Positions 36,803 through 45,540 of a stretch of DNA of 64,000 nucleotides are shown here, piece after piece; positions within the stretch are counted from its first letter, which is position 1; the number at the start of each line of letters is the position of its first letter. The position numbers and the translations under genes were made by a program. The notes beneath the pieces were generated by a model. That model was given only the letters and a program-made list of their open reading frames with translations, had not been told where the DNA came from and searched no databases. This stretch comes from an uncultured Prevotellaceae bacterium. Lineage in GTDB: Bacteria; Bacteroidota; Bacteroidia; Bacteroidales; Bacteroidaceae. The stretch is taken from contig CACZBS010000016.1 in the NCBI GenBank assembly GCA_902779455.1, forward strand, positions 1-64,000. Reading direction: 5' to 3'.

Positions 36803-39733
36803 TCAGTGAATGGAATGATCCTGCGAACTGGTTTCTACAGCCTTCGTGAACTGCAAGGGAGTCATTCCGAACAGCCGCTGGAAGGCATGAGTGAAATGAG
36901 AATTGTCAGCAAATCCACAGTGCTCGGATATCTCGGATATCGAATACTTGGGATAGAGCGACAGCATCCGCTTAGCTTCGGCCATGCGCACCGCCAGGAT
37001 ATAGTTGGCGGGGGTAAGGTTTGTCAAAGACTGGATGCGACGGCGGAATGCCGACGGAGTCAGACCGAGCGCATTGGCCACATGAGGAATATCGGCCTGG
37101 GCATGCGGCATCAGCCTGTGGATTATTCCATCAAGCTGTTCGAGCGAGAATTCGCGATAAGGCGCCTGTGAGTTGTCCTCAACAGCGTCTGACGACCCTT
37201 CTTCAGTCAGATCACCGGACTCTGATTCCGACATGGAATCGGCCTGGAGCAGCTCGTCAATACGCTGTCGCAACAGGCGGTTGACTTTGTTTCGTTGCCA
37301 TAGATAGCCGACGAGGAACAAAGCCGTCAGCAGCAGCACGAGCGCAACACAAACCAGCACCTTATTGACTTGACGATTCTTGGCATCGACAGCCCGCAAC
37401 TCGGCATTTCCCAGCTTAGCATCGGCCTCGCTGATCTTGTTGGCTATGTCATCGCCATAGATGCTGTCGCGCATCCTGGTATGCTCAGCCAGGGCCTTTA
37501 GGGCGCCGATGGAGTCGATGGGCAACAGGGCCTCATAGAGCGCACGCCAGTCATTGCAGAGCGAGCGGGCATTGCCCACCTCCTCCTGTATGGCCATGCC
37601 CTTGCGCAGCATGTCGGCAGCCTCCTGCGAACGGCCCAGCCTGACGAGGTTGTAGCCCTTGTATTCATAGCATGTCGCCAGCACATTACGGTCTGGCGTA
37701 TCGGCACGGGCCAGTATCTCGAGGGCCTTGTCAGCCATCTCAATGCCCTTTTCTAGGGAGTCGGTCTTGCTGTAGGCATAGCTGAGTTGCGCAAGATGAT
37801 TAGCCACGCCGCCCTCGAAGCCGATGGCAGCGGCAGCGTTGACGGCCTGCTTGCCATAGGCAATGGCACGGTCGGTTTCGTCAGTCATGCTGTAGACGTC
37901 GCAGGCCACGCCGAGCACGTTGTGCGTATTGCCAGTCAAGCCCACGCGCTGGTTGGCTTCGAGCGCCTTCTGGATGCATAACTTGGCCGGTTCGGTGTTA
38001 AAGAGCCACAGGTTCGACATGGCCAGATAGAGATATGCCCGCGACAGCTGCACAGGATTGTCGGCCCGCTCAGCCAGTCCGACGGCCTGCTGTGCCAACT
38101 CGATGGCTTCGACCGGCTGGCCGGACTTATAGAGCATATAGCTCTTGTCGCACAACAATGTGGCATGGACGTCTGTGTTATTGCCCTGTGCCAAATTCAA
38201 GGCACGCGAGGCATAGCTGAGCCCCTTGTCGAAATGGGCATAAGTGTAGTAGAGCCGTTCGGCCGCAAACCAGACGATAAAGTCAAGTGAATCAGGGTGC
38301 ATGATCTCGTCGAGCATGGGCAGCGTCTCGAGGAATCCGTTGCTCTTGTCAACAAATCCCAGGATGTCCCCTGCAATGATTTGCTTCTTGGCTCCACTGG
38401 AATGGGTGTAGACATCCATGAGCGAATCGGCCGTCTCGATGACGCCGGCATGAAGGCCAAGGGTGAAGCTCAGGAGGCCCATCAAGCAGATCACCTTGCC
38501 CAGCAGTCGTCGGGCCAGCTCGTCGACGATATCGCGCGCCACCTCAGTCTTACTTTTCTTCGGGAAATCCTGTCGTCCCTCGTGCGAGATGATCGATATC
38601 TGATTCTCGTCGCTCTTGAAGCAGGTGCCCTTGTTGCGAAGTGAGTTGAGGACGATGAAGTCGAGGTTCTTCTTCTGCAGTTTCTTCTCGGCATTGGTCA
38701 GCTCGTCGTTCGTCTCCAGCGCGAAGCCGACCATCGTCTGGTCCTCGCGCTTCATTCCGCCAAGCTCGGCCGCGATGTCGGGATTGGGCACCAGGTGGAT
38801 GTCGAGCGCATCCCCCACCCTCTTTATCTTCTGGTCGGCCACCTCCGACGGGCGGAAGTCGGCGACGGCTGCACAGAGAATGGCGGCATCAGCCTGCGGG
38901 AAGGCCTCAACGGCCGCATCGCGCATCTGCAGGCAGCTTTCCACGTCGATTCTCGTGACCTTCCCTGTTGAGCATTGCCCGTCAGCCATTGTACATTGTA
39001 CATTATTCATTTTACATTGTACATTGACCGGCCCCGCAATCAGCGTCACGTCAGCACCACGACGGGCACACTCGTCAGCCAGGGCGAAGCCCATCTTGCC
39101 GCTGGAATAGTTGCCGATGAAGCGCACTGGGTCTATTTTCTCGTAGGTGGGCCCTGCCGTGATCATGATGCGCTTACCGGCCAGGTCCTTTTCCTCAAAG
39201 AACAGATCGAGGCAGTCCACGATGCGCTCAGGATCCTCCATGCGGCCCTTGCCCTCCAGCCCGCTGGCCAGGAAGCCCGTCCCCGGCTCAATGATATGAT
39301 TGCCGAAGGAGCGCAGGCGGTCGAGATTCTGCTGCGTCGTGGGATGGGCATACATGTCGAGGTCCATGGCCGGTGCCACGAAGACAGGCGCCTTCATCGA
39401 CAGGTAGGTCGTGATGAGCATATTGTCGGCCACGCCCGTGGCCATCTTGCCCAGCGTCGAGGCCGTGCAGGGTGCGATGAGCATGGCGTCGGCCCAGAGG
39501 CCCAGTGCCACATGCGAGTGCCACGTGCCGTCGCGCTGCGAGAAGAAGTCGCTGATGACGGGCTTCTGCGTCAAGGCCGAGAGCGTGATGGGCGTGATGA
39601 ACTCCTTGCCGGCGGGCGTGATGACCACCTGCACCTCAGCGCCCCGTCTGACCAGTTCGCGGATGATGAGACACGACTTGTAGGCAGCTATGGAGCCCGT
39701 GATGCCCAGCACAATCTTTTTTCCTTTCAGCAT
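36803..39733 (-). CDS. coaBC: CoaBC fused in frame to a TPR/transmembrane/AraC-type regulator
   Basis: One open frame of 976 codons encodes two proteins' worth of domains. Residues 1-405 are CoaBC: a flavin decarboxylase domain (ITGSIAAYKS, His74, PAMDLDMY, LASGLEGKGRM) and a ligase domain (AGPTYEKIDPVRFIGNYSSGKMG, QKIKR), which make 4'-phosphopantetheine from phosphopantothenate and cysteine for CoA. Residues 410-430 are hydrophobic, 435-760 are TPR-like, 791-812 form a membrane helix, and 870-966 are an AraC-type HTH. No stop separates the halves. Internal Met418 (38482) could start a separate regulator. A 56-bp heptamer block adds about 20 residues near 237-258. The gene lies between the exonuclease and porD genes. 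Confidence 0.85.
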   Translation of the reverse strand: MLKGKKIVLGITGSIAAYKSCLIIRELVRRGAEVQVVITPAGKEFITPITLSALTQKPVISDFFSQRDGTWHSHVALGLWADAMLIAPCTASTLGKMATGVADNMLITTYLSMKAPVFVAPAMDLDMYAHPTTQQNLDRLRSFGNHIIEPGTGFLASGLEGKGRMEDPERIVDCLDLFFEEKDLAGKRIMITAGPTYEKIDPVRFIGNYSSGKMGFALADECARRGADVTLIAGPVNVQCKMNNVQCTMADGQCSTGKVTRIDVESCLQMRDAAVEAFPQADAAILCAAVADFRPSEVADQKIKRVGDALDIHLVPNPDIAAELGGMKREDQTMVGFALETNDELTNAEKKLQKKNLDFIVLNSLRNKGTCFKSDENQISIISHEGRQDFPKKSKTEVARDIVDELARRLLGKVICLMGLLSFTLGLHAGVIETADSLMDVYTHSSGAKKQIIAGDILGFVDKSNGFLETLPMLDEIMHPDSLDFIVWFAAERLYYTYAHFDKGLSYASRALNLAQGNNTDVHATLLCDKSYMLYKSGQPVEAIELAQQAVGLAERADNPVQLSRAYLYLAMSNLWLFNTEPAKLCIQKALEANQRVGLTGNTHNVLGVACDVYSMTDETDRAIAYGKQAVNAAAAIGFEGGVANHLAQLSYAYSKTDSLEKGIEMADKALEILARADTPDRNVLATCYEYKGYNLVRLGRSQEAADMLRKGMAIQEEVGNARSLCNDWRALYEALLPIDSIGALKALAEHTRMRDSIYGDDIANKISEADAKLGNAELRAVDAKNRQVNKVLVCVALVLLLTALFLVGYLWQRNKVNRLLRQRIDELLQADSMSESESGDLTEEGSSDAVEDNSQAPYREFSLEQLDGIIHRLMPHAQADIPHVANALGLTPSAFRRRIQSLTNLTPANYILAVRMAEAKRMLSLYPKYSISEISEHCGFADNSHFTHAFQRLFGMTPLQFTKAVETSSQDHSIH
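38974..39029 (+). repeat. 56-bp block of eight 7-nt repeats inside coaBC
   Basis: Plus-strand units run ATTGCCC, GTCAGCC, ATTGTAC twice, ATTATTC, ATTTTAC, ATTGTAC, ATTGACC and then GG. Read on the coding strand they give the 7-residue-periodic peptide NVQCKMN/NVQCTMA/DGQCSTG within the ligase domain, between the strand ending IAGPV and VTRIDVES. Other CoaBC proteins have a short loop there. Confidence 0.8.
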
Positions 39734-39739
39734 AGGCGC

Positions 39740-40603
39740 TTATCCTTTCAGTTTCTGTGCCTCACGCAGACGGATGCGTGTGAGCACCTGCTTGGTGTTA
39801 TACGTGAAGTCGCCCCCCAGGATCCAGGCATAGTAGCCGGAGTCGAAGCGGAGCACCTCGGCCACGGGCTTGCCCTTATGCTTGCCGAAGTTGAAGTATT
39901 CCGTCATGACGGGGTTGCCCTGGGCGTCGACGATGACCTGGCCCTTGGCGTCCTTGGCCTCACCCCAGACGATGCGTCCGGCAAAGTCGACATTGCGGTT
40001 CACCTTGGAGAAATCGGCCAGGAAGTCCATGTCGTTCTCGAGCACCTTCTCCGGCTCATCCGGCTGAGCGCCAGGCGCATAGTGGTCCAGTTCGGCCATC
40101 AGCACGCGATAGGTGGCCTCCGTGTCCTGGTCGGCGCGGTGGGCCTCGAAGTCGTCCTCCATCTTGCGTCCGCAATAGAACTTATAGGCCGCGGCCAGGT
40201 TGCGCCGCTCCATCTTGTGGAAGATGGTCTGCGCGTCAATGAGCCTGCACTTCGAGAAGTCGAAGTCGATGCCGGCACGGAGGAACTCCTCAGCCAGCAG
40301 GGGGATGTCGAAGTGGTTGGAGTTGAAGCCAGCGAAGTCGCAGCCCATGAACTTCTCGTTGAGCTGTTGCGCAAGCTGCTTGAACGTCGGCTTGTCCTTG
40401 ACGTCGTCATCCGAGATGCCCGTCAAGTCGGTGATTTCCTGGGCGATGTGGCGCTCAGGGTTGACAATATAGTTGCCACGCTCTTCCTCGCCTGTGGGCA
40501 TCACCTTAATATATGATATCTGAATGATTCGGTCCTTCACCAAATCAAGACCGGTCGTCTCCAAATCGAAGACGACCAGTGGTTTCTTGAGGTTGAGTTT
40601 CAT
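39740..40603 (-). CDS. DnaQ-like 3'-5' exonuclease
   Basis: The 287-residue protein has a DEDDh exonuclease domain (about 8-165) with Asp-Glu in VFDLETTGLD, the NSNHFDIPLLAEEF segment and HRADQDTEAT carrying the final His/Asp. A C-terminal extension (about 225-287) includes EYFNFGKHKGKPVAEV, a small domain found after the exonuclease in similar proteins. It likely acts as a DNA polymerase III epsilon-type proofreading or repair exonuclease. It begins nine bases after dnaN and ends six bases before coaBC, so it is cotranscribed with both. Confidence 0.88.
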   Translation of the reverse strand: MKLNLKKPLVVFDLETTGLDLVKDRIIQISYIKVMPTGEEERGNYIVNPERHIAQEITDLTGISDDDVKDKPTFKQLAQQLNEKFMGCDFAGFNSNHFDIPLLAEEFLRAGIDFDFSKCRLIDAQTIFHKMERRNLAAAYKFYCGRKMEDDFEAHRADQDTEATYRVLMAELDHYAPGAQPDEPEKVLENDMDFLADFSKVNRNVDFAGRIVWGEAKDAKGQVIVDAQGNPVMTEYFNFGKHKGKPVAEVLRFDSGYYAWILGGDFTYNTKQVLTRIRLREAQKLKG

Positions 40604-40612
40604 TGTTGTCCT

Positions 40613-41737
40613 TTAGTCGTTAATCAGCATGGGCATCATCAGCATCAGCACGTCCTGGTTCTCAGGCTGCTCCGAGGGCACCACGAGGCCTGCACGGCTG
40701 GGGTCGGCCAACTGGATGATTACCTGCTCGCAGTCGAAGTTGCTGAGGATGTCGATGAACGAGGAGCCCTTGAAGCCGATGCTCATCGGCATGCCGTTGT
40801 AGTCGCACGACATGCGCTCCGTGGCGGTCTTGGAGAAGTCGTAGTCCTCAGCGTCGAGCTGCAGGGTGCCGTTCTCCACGTGGAATCGGATGAGGTTGCT
40901 CGAGTCGTTCGAGAAGGGCTGCACGCGGCGCAGTGCGGCCAGCAGTCCGAGGCGGTCGACGGTCAGCTGGTTGGGGTTGCTCTGCGGGATGACTGAGTTA
41001 TAGTTAGGATAGCGGCCCTCGATGAGGCGGCAGATGATGACGCCCTCCTCATAGCTGATCTCGGCATTGCGGTCGTCGAAGCTGATGGTGACGTCGCCAC
41101 CCTGCTTGCCCAGCACGCCCTTGAGCAGCGTGGCCGGCTTCTTCGGCAGGATGAATGCGGCGGGCTGGTCGCTGCGGATGCTGAGCACCTTGTTGCGCAC
41201 CAGCTTGTGGCCGTCGCTGGCCACGATGGCCAGGTGCTCAGGCGTCAGGTCGAAGTAGATGCCGTTCATCACGGGGCGCAGCTCGTCCTGAGCCGTTGCG
41301 AAGAGCGAGCGGTTGATATTCTCGGCCAGCACGGAGGTGGCGATATTGATGACGGTGGCACCCTCGCCAATCTGCTGCGGCTGGGGGAACTCGTCGGCAT
41401 TCTCAACGGGGAGGGAGAACATACCGTTCTGATAGCCGATCTTGGCGATGTTGGCGCTCTGGTCGACGTCGAAGCTGATGGGCTGCTCGCTGATGCCCTT
41501 GACGGCCTCCAGCAGGTCGTGGTTGCCCACACAGAAGCGTCCGTTGCCATCGTTCTCGTTGAGCTCAATCGATGTTTTCATCATCACCTCGCTGTCGGAT
41601 GCGGTCAGGTCGAGACGTCCGTCGACGACTTCAAATAGGAAATCACCCAGGATGGGCAACGAGTTTTTGCTGTTGATAACTCTCGACAGAGCGACCAGTC
41701 GGCTGCTCAGTGCTGTGCTTGATACGGTAAATCTCAT
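40613..41737 (-). CDS. dnaN: DNA polymerase III sliding clamp (beta subunit)
   Basis: The 374-residue protein matches the beta clamp over its whole length, with three repeated domains. The conserved C-terminal region DPSRAGLVVPSEQPENQDVLMLMMPMLIND, LDAEDYDFSKTATERM and the central FILPKKPATLLKGVL segment are diagnostic. It forms the ring that tethers the replicative polymerase and repair factors to DNA. It heads the operon dnaN - exonuclease - coaBC fusion - porD and has a full promoter. dnaA is not adjacent, so the replication origin is not indicated here. Confidence 0.96.
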   Translation of the reverse strand: MRFTVSSTALSSRLVALSRVINSKNSLPILGDFLFEVVDGRLDLTASDSEVMMKTSIELNENDGNGRFCVGNHDLLEAVKGISEQPISFDVDQSANIAKIGYQNGMFSLPVENADEFPQPQQIGEGATVINIATSVLAENINRSLFATAQDELRPVMNGIYFDLTPEHLAIVASDGHKLVRNKVLSIRSDQPAAFILPKKPATLLKGVLGKQGGDVTISFDDRNAEISYEEGVIICRLIEGRYPNYNSVIPQSNPNQLTVDRLGLLAALRRVQPFSNDSSNLIRFHVENGTLQLDAEDYDFSKTATERMSCDYNGMPMSIGFKGSSFIDILSNFDCEQVIIQLADPSRAGLVVPSEQPENQDVLMLMMPMLIND

Positions 41738-41774
41738 ATTGGTCTATAGGTTTTAGAATTCTTGATTTGGAGTA

Positions 41775-41806
41775 CAAAAATACAAAAAAAGTATGTCAGT
41801 AACAAA
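41775..41806 (-). promoter_or_regulatory. promoter of the dnaN operon
   Basis: On the minus strand TTTG (41803-41806) and TATTTTTG (41775-41782) are 20 bases apart. The ATG follows after 37 bases. Confidence 0.7.
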
Positions 41807-41896
41807 AATATCTCGAAATTTTTCGTGTTTTCAAACTATTTTTAGTAATTTCGCCAGCGATTTTGCAAAAAACAATCAATAATAACAAACAAGAAT

Positions 41897-42322
41897 ATGG
41901 ATTTAACAGGAAAAATTATTGCCATACTCCCTGCACAGAGTGGAGTATCGGGACGCACGGGCAATCCGTGGATGAGTCAGGATTACGTTATTGAGGTGCC
42001 GGGCCAATATCCTCGCAAGATGCTGTTCCGCATCTTCGGCGAAGACCGCATCAAGCAGTTCAACATACAGGCCGGCGAGGAGCTGACCGTGCAGTTCGAC
42101 ATCGACGCCCACGAGTATAACGGCCGTTGGTTCAACGATATTCGCGCTTTCAACATTCTCCGTGGACAGGTGGCCCAGACGGTGCCGCAGGCCACGACGG
42201 TCGCTCCTGGCGCATCGCCCTTCCCCCCGCAGCAGCCTGCTGCTCCTCAGCCAGCTGCCTCGCCGTTCCCTCCCGCACAGGAGCCGGCTCAGGAGAATGC
42301 CGCTGACGACCTGCCTTTCTAA
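41897..42322 (+). CDS. DUF3127 protein with an SSB-like acidic tail
   Basis: The 141-residue protein has a DUF3127 OB-fold-like domain (about 1-88, MDLTGKIIAILPAQSGVSGRTGNPWMSQDYVIE- type start and FNDIRAFNIL). A Pro/Ala-rich linker follows, containing SPFPPQQP and SPFPPAQ repeats, and the chain ends AADDLPF. The layout (OB domain, flexible linker, acidic DDLPF tip) mirrors single-stranded-DNA-binding protein, whose tip docks repair proteins. DNA binding has not been shown from sequence. The gene diverges from dnaN and may share regulation with it. It is followed by a strong hairpin in the 22-nt repeat element. Confidence 0.82.
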   Translation: MDLTGKIIAILPAQSGVSGRTGNPWMSQDYVIEVPGQYPRKMLFRIFGEDRIKQFNIQAGEELTVQFDIDAHEYNGRWFNDIRAFNILRGQVAQTVPQATTVAPGASPFPPQQPAAPQPAASPFPPAQEPAQENAADDLPF

Positions 42323-42356
42323 GAGGGTCATCGAAGGGGTGCCCTGAGGGCTGAAA

Positions 42357-42438
42357 CAAAGGACCGCTTCTTTATCAACAAAGGACCGCTTTGACACCAA
42401 CAAAGGACCGCTTCTCTGCACGAGAAGCGGTCCTTTGT
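42357..42438 (+). repeat. 22-nt-period intergenic repeat element, copy 3, ending in a 17-bp hairpin terminator
   Basis: Three units carry ACAAAGGACCGCTT with CCGC at 42364, 42386 and 42408, again exactly 22 bases apart. The third unit pairs perfectly over 17 bp with an inverted copy (42400-42416 with 42422-42438, loop of 5) and is followed by TTTTTC. It probably terminates the DUF3127 gene and lies before the end of the M16 protease gene. The TTGCC/CGCAACCG head of copies 1 and 2 is absent. Confidence 0.85.
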
Positions 42439-42457
42439 TTTTCTGGACGTAGCGACT

Positions 42458-45292
42458 TTATTCCGATAGCATCGTCACCTCGATGCAGCGGCCGCGGCTG
42501 ACGAGCAGGCGGGCCATCTGCTGGACGTCCTGCGGCGTGACGGCGCGCACCAGGTCGCAGTAGCCTGCGTCGAAGTCGGCCTCATCGTCGAGCTCATGCC
42601 ATGCGACATAGTCCCAGTAGTCGTTGGTGATGGCCATCTGGTCGTACTGCTTCAGCAGGTATTCCTTCACCTTGCTCATCGACGTGGCCTCGGGCCCCTT
42701 GTCGGCTATCGTCTGCAGCTGCTTGTAGACGATGGGGTTCAGCTCATCATAGCGCTCAGGATCAGCGTTATACGAGATGCGGAGCACAGCGTTGGGCGAA
42801 TCGTCCTTATCGAGGTCGAACTCCACGCCGACGCCATACGTGCCGCCCTTCTCCTCGCGCACGGAGTCCGTGTAGGCAATCGAGAGGGTGCGCTTCAGGA
42901 AGTCGAGCACCAGGTCGTTCTTGGGTGTGAACGCCACGTCGGCGGCATAGTAGATGCTGACGTTGGCCAGCGGCGTGGCCATCTTCTTCTTGAACACATG
43001 CACGCCTGACGGGGCCACGATCTGGGGGATGACCTGCGGCTGATGCCTCACCTCAGTCTGTGCCGGCAGCGTGGCCAGATACTTGACGATCATCGGGCGC
43101 AGCTCGTCGAGCGACATGTTGCCGATGATGACCGTCTGGAAGTCGGCGGCGTTACTGAAGCGCTCCTTGTAGATGTCGAGGATGCGGTCGTAGTCGGCGC
43201 GGGCCAGCCGCTCCTGCGACATGGGCTCGAGGCGCGGATGGTGGCCGTAGAGGATGGCCGTGATGGAGTCGTTGTAGTCGACGCGTGGCGAGGCGTTGCG
43301 GTTGTTCAGGAACGAGTGGGTGCGGTTGCGGAAGCCCTCGAAGGCCACGCTGTCGCGTCGCGGCTGGGTGAAGTAGAGATAGCAGAGCTGCATCATCGTC
43401 TCAGCGTCCTTGATCGAGGCGCCGCCCGTGATGCTCCTTGAGCGCGACCCCACCTGAGCCTGCACGCGGACACTCTTGCCCGTGAGCAGCTTGCGCAGGG
43501 CCGTGGCGTCCCAGCGGCCCACGCCGCCCTCGCTGACGCCGCTCGAGATGAGCGAGAACTGGGGGATGTCGTCGTCGCCGTAGACGCTGGTGCCGCCCTC
43601 TGCCTTCATCTTCAGCTGGATGGTGTTGGCATTGTAGTCAGTCTGGCGCACGTAGACGTGCATGCCGTTGCTGAGCACGAGCTCCGTGAAGCCGTGCTTC
43701 CAGGGGCGTTCCGTCACGATGGCTGAACCATCGTGCACAGTGGCGCGAAGGAGGCTGTCTACATATTGCGACAGGGTGGCCCCCTCGGGGACCGCTTCGT
43801 CGACGGGTGCATACTGCTGACGCTGCGTGGCGAGGATGACGTCCTCGATCTGCTGTTCTGAGGGCAGGGCGACGGTCTCCTTGTCGGGGGCATACATGAT
43901 GCAGACCTGGTTCTGGTCGGTGATGAGCTGGCGCACGGCCTCGTTCACCTCACTGAGCGTCACCTCGCGGTCGAACTTCTGCGTCAGCTCCCACTGCTTG
44001 TCAATACTAATAAGAGGTTCACACGCGAGGAAGTGCTGCACGCAGAGGCTGACCAGCCGCGAGTTGGTGCGGTCGTTGCGCTCGTTCCATTTGCGCTCGT
44101 CGTGGTTCAGGCGGAACGCCTTGGCGCGCTGCAGCTCAGCCTGCGTAAAACCCTGCTGGCGCACCCGCTCGCAGGCGGCCACAGCCGCGATGATGCCGCC
44201 CAGGATGCTCTCCTGCTTGCAGCTGACGGAGAGCGAGAAGGCCTCCTTCGTGCGGCTGAGGAAGAAGTCGGAGGCGCGGCCCGTGGCGCTCTGGAAGGGC
44301 GGCACGGCCTGCTGCTTCAGCTCCGAGAGGCGGTCGTTGAGCATATACGAGATGAGGCCATCGACGTAGCCGCCGCGCAGGTATTCCTCCGAGTTCTTCG
44401 CCTCGTCGGGCGTGGCGTCGCGCTTCATGTAGAGGTGGCAGAGCACGATGGGCTGCTCCTTGTCCTTCTCGATGTCGACGATCATCTGCTCGTTGTCGCC
44501 GACAGAATAGTATTCGCGCTGGGCCGCATTCTTCGGCATGGGGATGGGCGAGAACATCTTGCGGATCTTCTTCTCGATCTTGTCCACGTCGACGTCGCCC
44601 ACGACGATGATGGCCTGCAGGTCGGGCCGATACCATTTATTATAATAGTCGCGCAGGTCCTGATAGGCGAAGTTGTCGACCACGTCCATCGAGCCGATGG
44701 GCATGCAGTCCTCATACTTCGTGCCCCGATAGACCTTGGGCATGGCCTGCTCCATCAGTCGCTGCACGGCACGGCCGGCACGCCGCGTGCGCCACTCCTC
44801 GTGGATGACGCCGCGCTCCTTGTCGATCTCGGCGTCCTCGAGCAACAGGTAGTGGCTCCAGTCGTGGAGCACCAGCAGGCACGAGTCGATGATGCCCTCG
44901 CGGCGCAGCGGGGCGGCGCCGATGTGATAGACGGTCTGCTCAACGGAGGTGTAGGCATTGAGGTTGGCGCCGAACTTCACGCCGATGGTCTCGCACCAGG
45001 GCACGATGCCCAGCCGCTTCCCCTTGCCCGGGAAGTTCTTCGTCCCGTTGAAGGCCATATGCTCCAGGAAGTGGGCCAGTCCCCTCTGCCGCGGCTCCTC
45101 CTGGATGGAGCCCACACGCTGGGCGATGTAGAAGTCGGCCAGTCCGGGCTCCTTCGCGTTGTGGCGGATGTAGTAGGTCATTCCGTTCTTCAGCTTGCCC
45201 GTCCGCACCTCAGGGTCTTGAGGCAACGGCGTCTGTGCCGACACGTGCAACGCGCAGGCCAGCACCAGTAGTGTCATCAGTCTTTGTCTCAT
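42458..45292 (-). CDS. M16-family zinc metalloprotease (insulinase type), secreted
   Basis: The 944-residue protein has a signal peptide (about 1-19) and two tandem M16 units. The first unit carries the zinc motif HxxEH in GLAHFLEHMAFNG (74-78), with a downstream Glu in ERGVIHEEW. The second unit (from about 510) lacks it, as usual for the inactive half. M16 enzymes degrade peptides in a clam-shell cavity, and the periplasmic or outer-membrane location suggests peptide scavenging. A full promoter lies 26-56 bases upstream. The gene stands alone between a terminator-like repeat and the divergent TonB receptor gene. Confidence 0.93.
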   Translation of the reverse strand: MRQRLMTLLVLACALHVSAQTPLPQDPEVRTGKLKNGMTYYIRHNAKEPGLADFYIAQRVGSIQEEPRQRGLAHFLEHMAFNGTKNFPGKGKRLGIVPWCETIGVKFGANLNAYTSVEQTVYHIGAAPLRREGIIDSCLLVLHDWSHYLLLEDAEIDKERGVIHEEWRTRRAGRAVQRLMEQAMPKVYRGTKYEDCMPIGSMDVVDNFAYQDLRDYYNKWYRPDLQAIIVVGDVDVDKIEKKIRKMFSPIPMPKNAAQREYYSVGDNEQMIVDIEKDKEQPIVLCHLYMKRDATPDEAKNSEEYLRGGYVDGLISYMLNDRLSELKQQAVPPFQSATGRASDFFLSRTKEAFSLSVSCKQESILGGIIAAVAACERVRQQGFTQAELQRAKAFRLNHDERKWNERNDRTNSRLVSLCVQHFLACEPLISIDKQWELTQKFDREVTLSEVNEAVRQLITDQNQVCIMYAPDKETVALPSEQQIEDVILATQRQQYAPVDEAVPEGATLSQYVDSLLRATVHDGSAIVTERPWKHGFTELVLSNGMHVYVRQTDYNANTIQLKMKAEGGTSVYGDDDIPQFSLISSGVSEGGVGRWDATALRKLLTGKSVRVQAQVGSRSRSITGGASIKDAETMMQLCYLYFTQPRRDSVAFEGFRNRTHSFLNNRNASPRVDYNDSITAILYGHHPRLEPMSQERLARADYDRILDIYKERFSNAADFQTVIIGNMSLDELRPMIVKYLATLPAQTEVRHQPQVIPQIVAPSGVHVFKKKMATPLANVSIYYAADVAFTPKNDLVLDFLKRTLSIAYTDSVREEKGGTYGVGVEFDLDKDDSPNAVLRISYNADPERYDELNPIVYKQLQTIADKGPEATSMSKVKEYLLKQYDQMAITNDYWDYVAWHELDDEADFDAGYCDLVRAVTPQDVQQMARLLVSRGRCIEVTMLSE

Positions 45293-45317
45293 CTTAATGA
45301 TTTATGTTTACGGAATG

Positions 45318-45348
45318 CAAAGGTACGAAAAAAGAAGGACATAGCCAA
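45318..45348 (-). promoter_or_regulatory. promoter of the M16 protease gene
   Basis: On the minus strand TTG (45346-45348) and TACCTTTG (45318-45325) are 20 bases apart, about 25 bases before the start codon. The remaining bases to 45492 show no gene. Confidence 0.7.
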
Positions 45349-45492
45349 GAAACCAGTCCCACTTTCACCCCAAACTCATAACAAATGATGAGGTCCGGAC
45401 AGCATCTGCCGCAGCGTCAGCGCCATCAGGCTTCCCGCACAGAAAAGTGTCTTCGTGATATAATAAAAAATTGGAATCCCCACAATTAGGTA

Positions 45493-45523
45493 TTGGCTAT
45501 TTGCAGAAAAATGCGTAACTTTG
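45493..45523 (+). promoter_or_regulatory. promoter of the TonB receptor operon
   Basis: TTG (45493-45495) and TAACTTTG (45516-45523) are 20 bases apart. Transcription would start near 45528, which excludes upstream in-frame starts and sets the ATG at 45541. Confidence 0.7.
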
Positions 45524-45540
45524 CAGCCTCAAAGAGCTTT

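Noticed and set aside
38400-38540. Sequencing frameshift as the cause of the coaBC-regulator fusion
   Set aside because: Both halves are in the same frame up to the junction with sensible residues on each side, so no indel is needed. A missing stop codon through base substitution cannot be excluded without other data.
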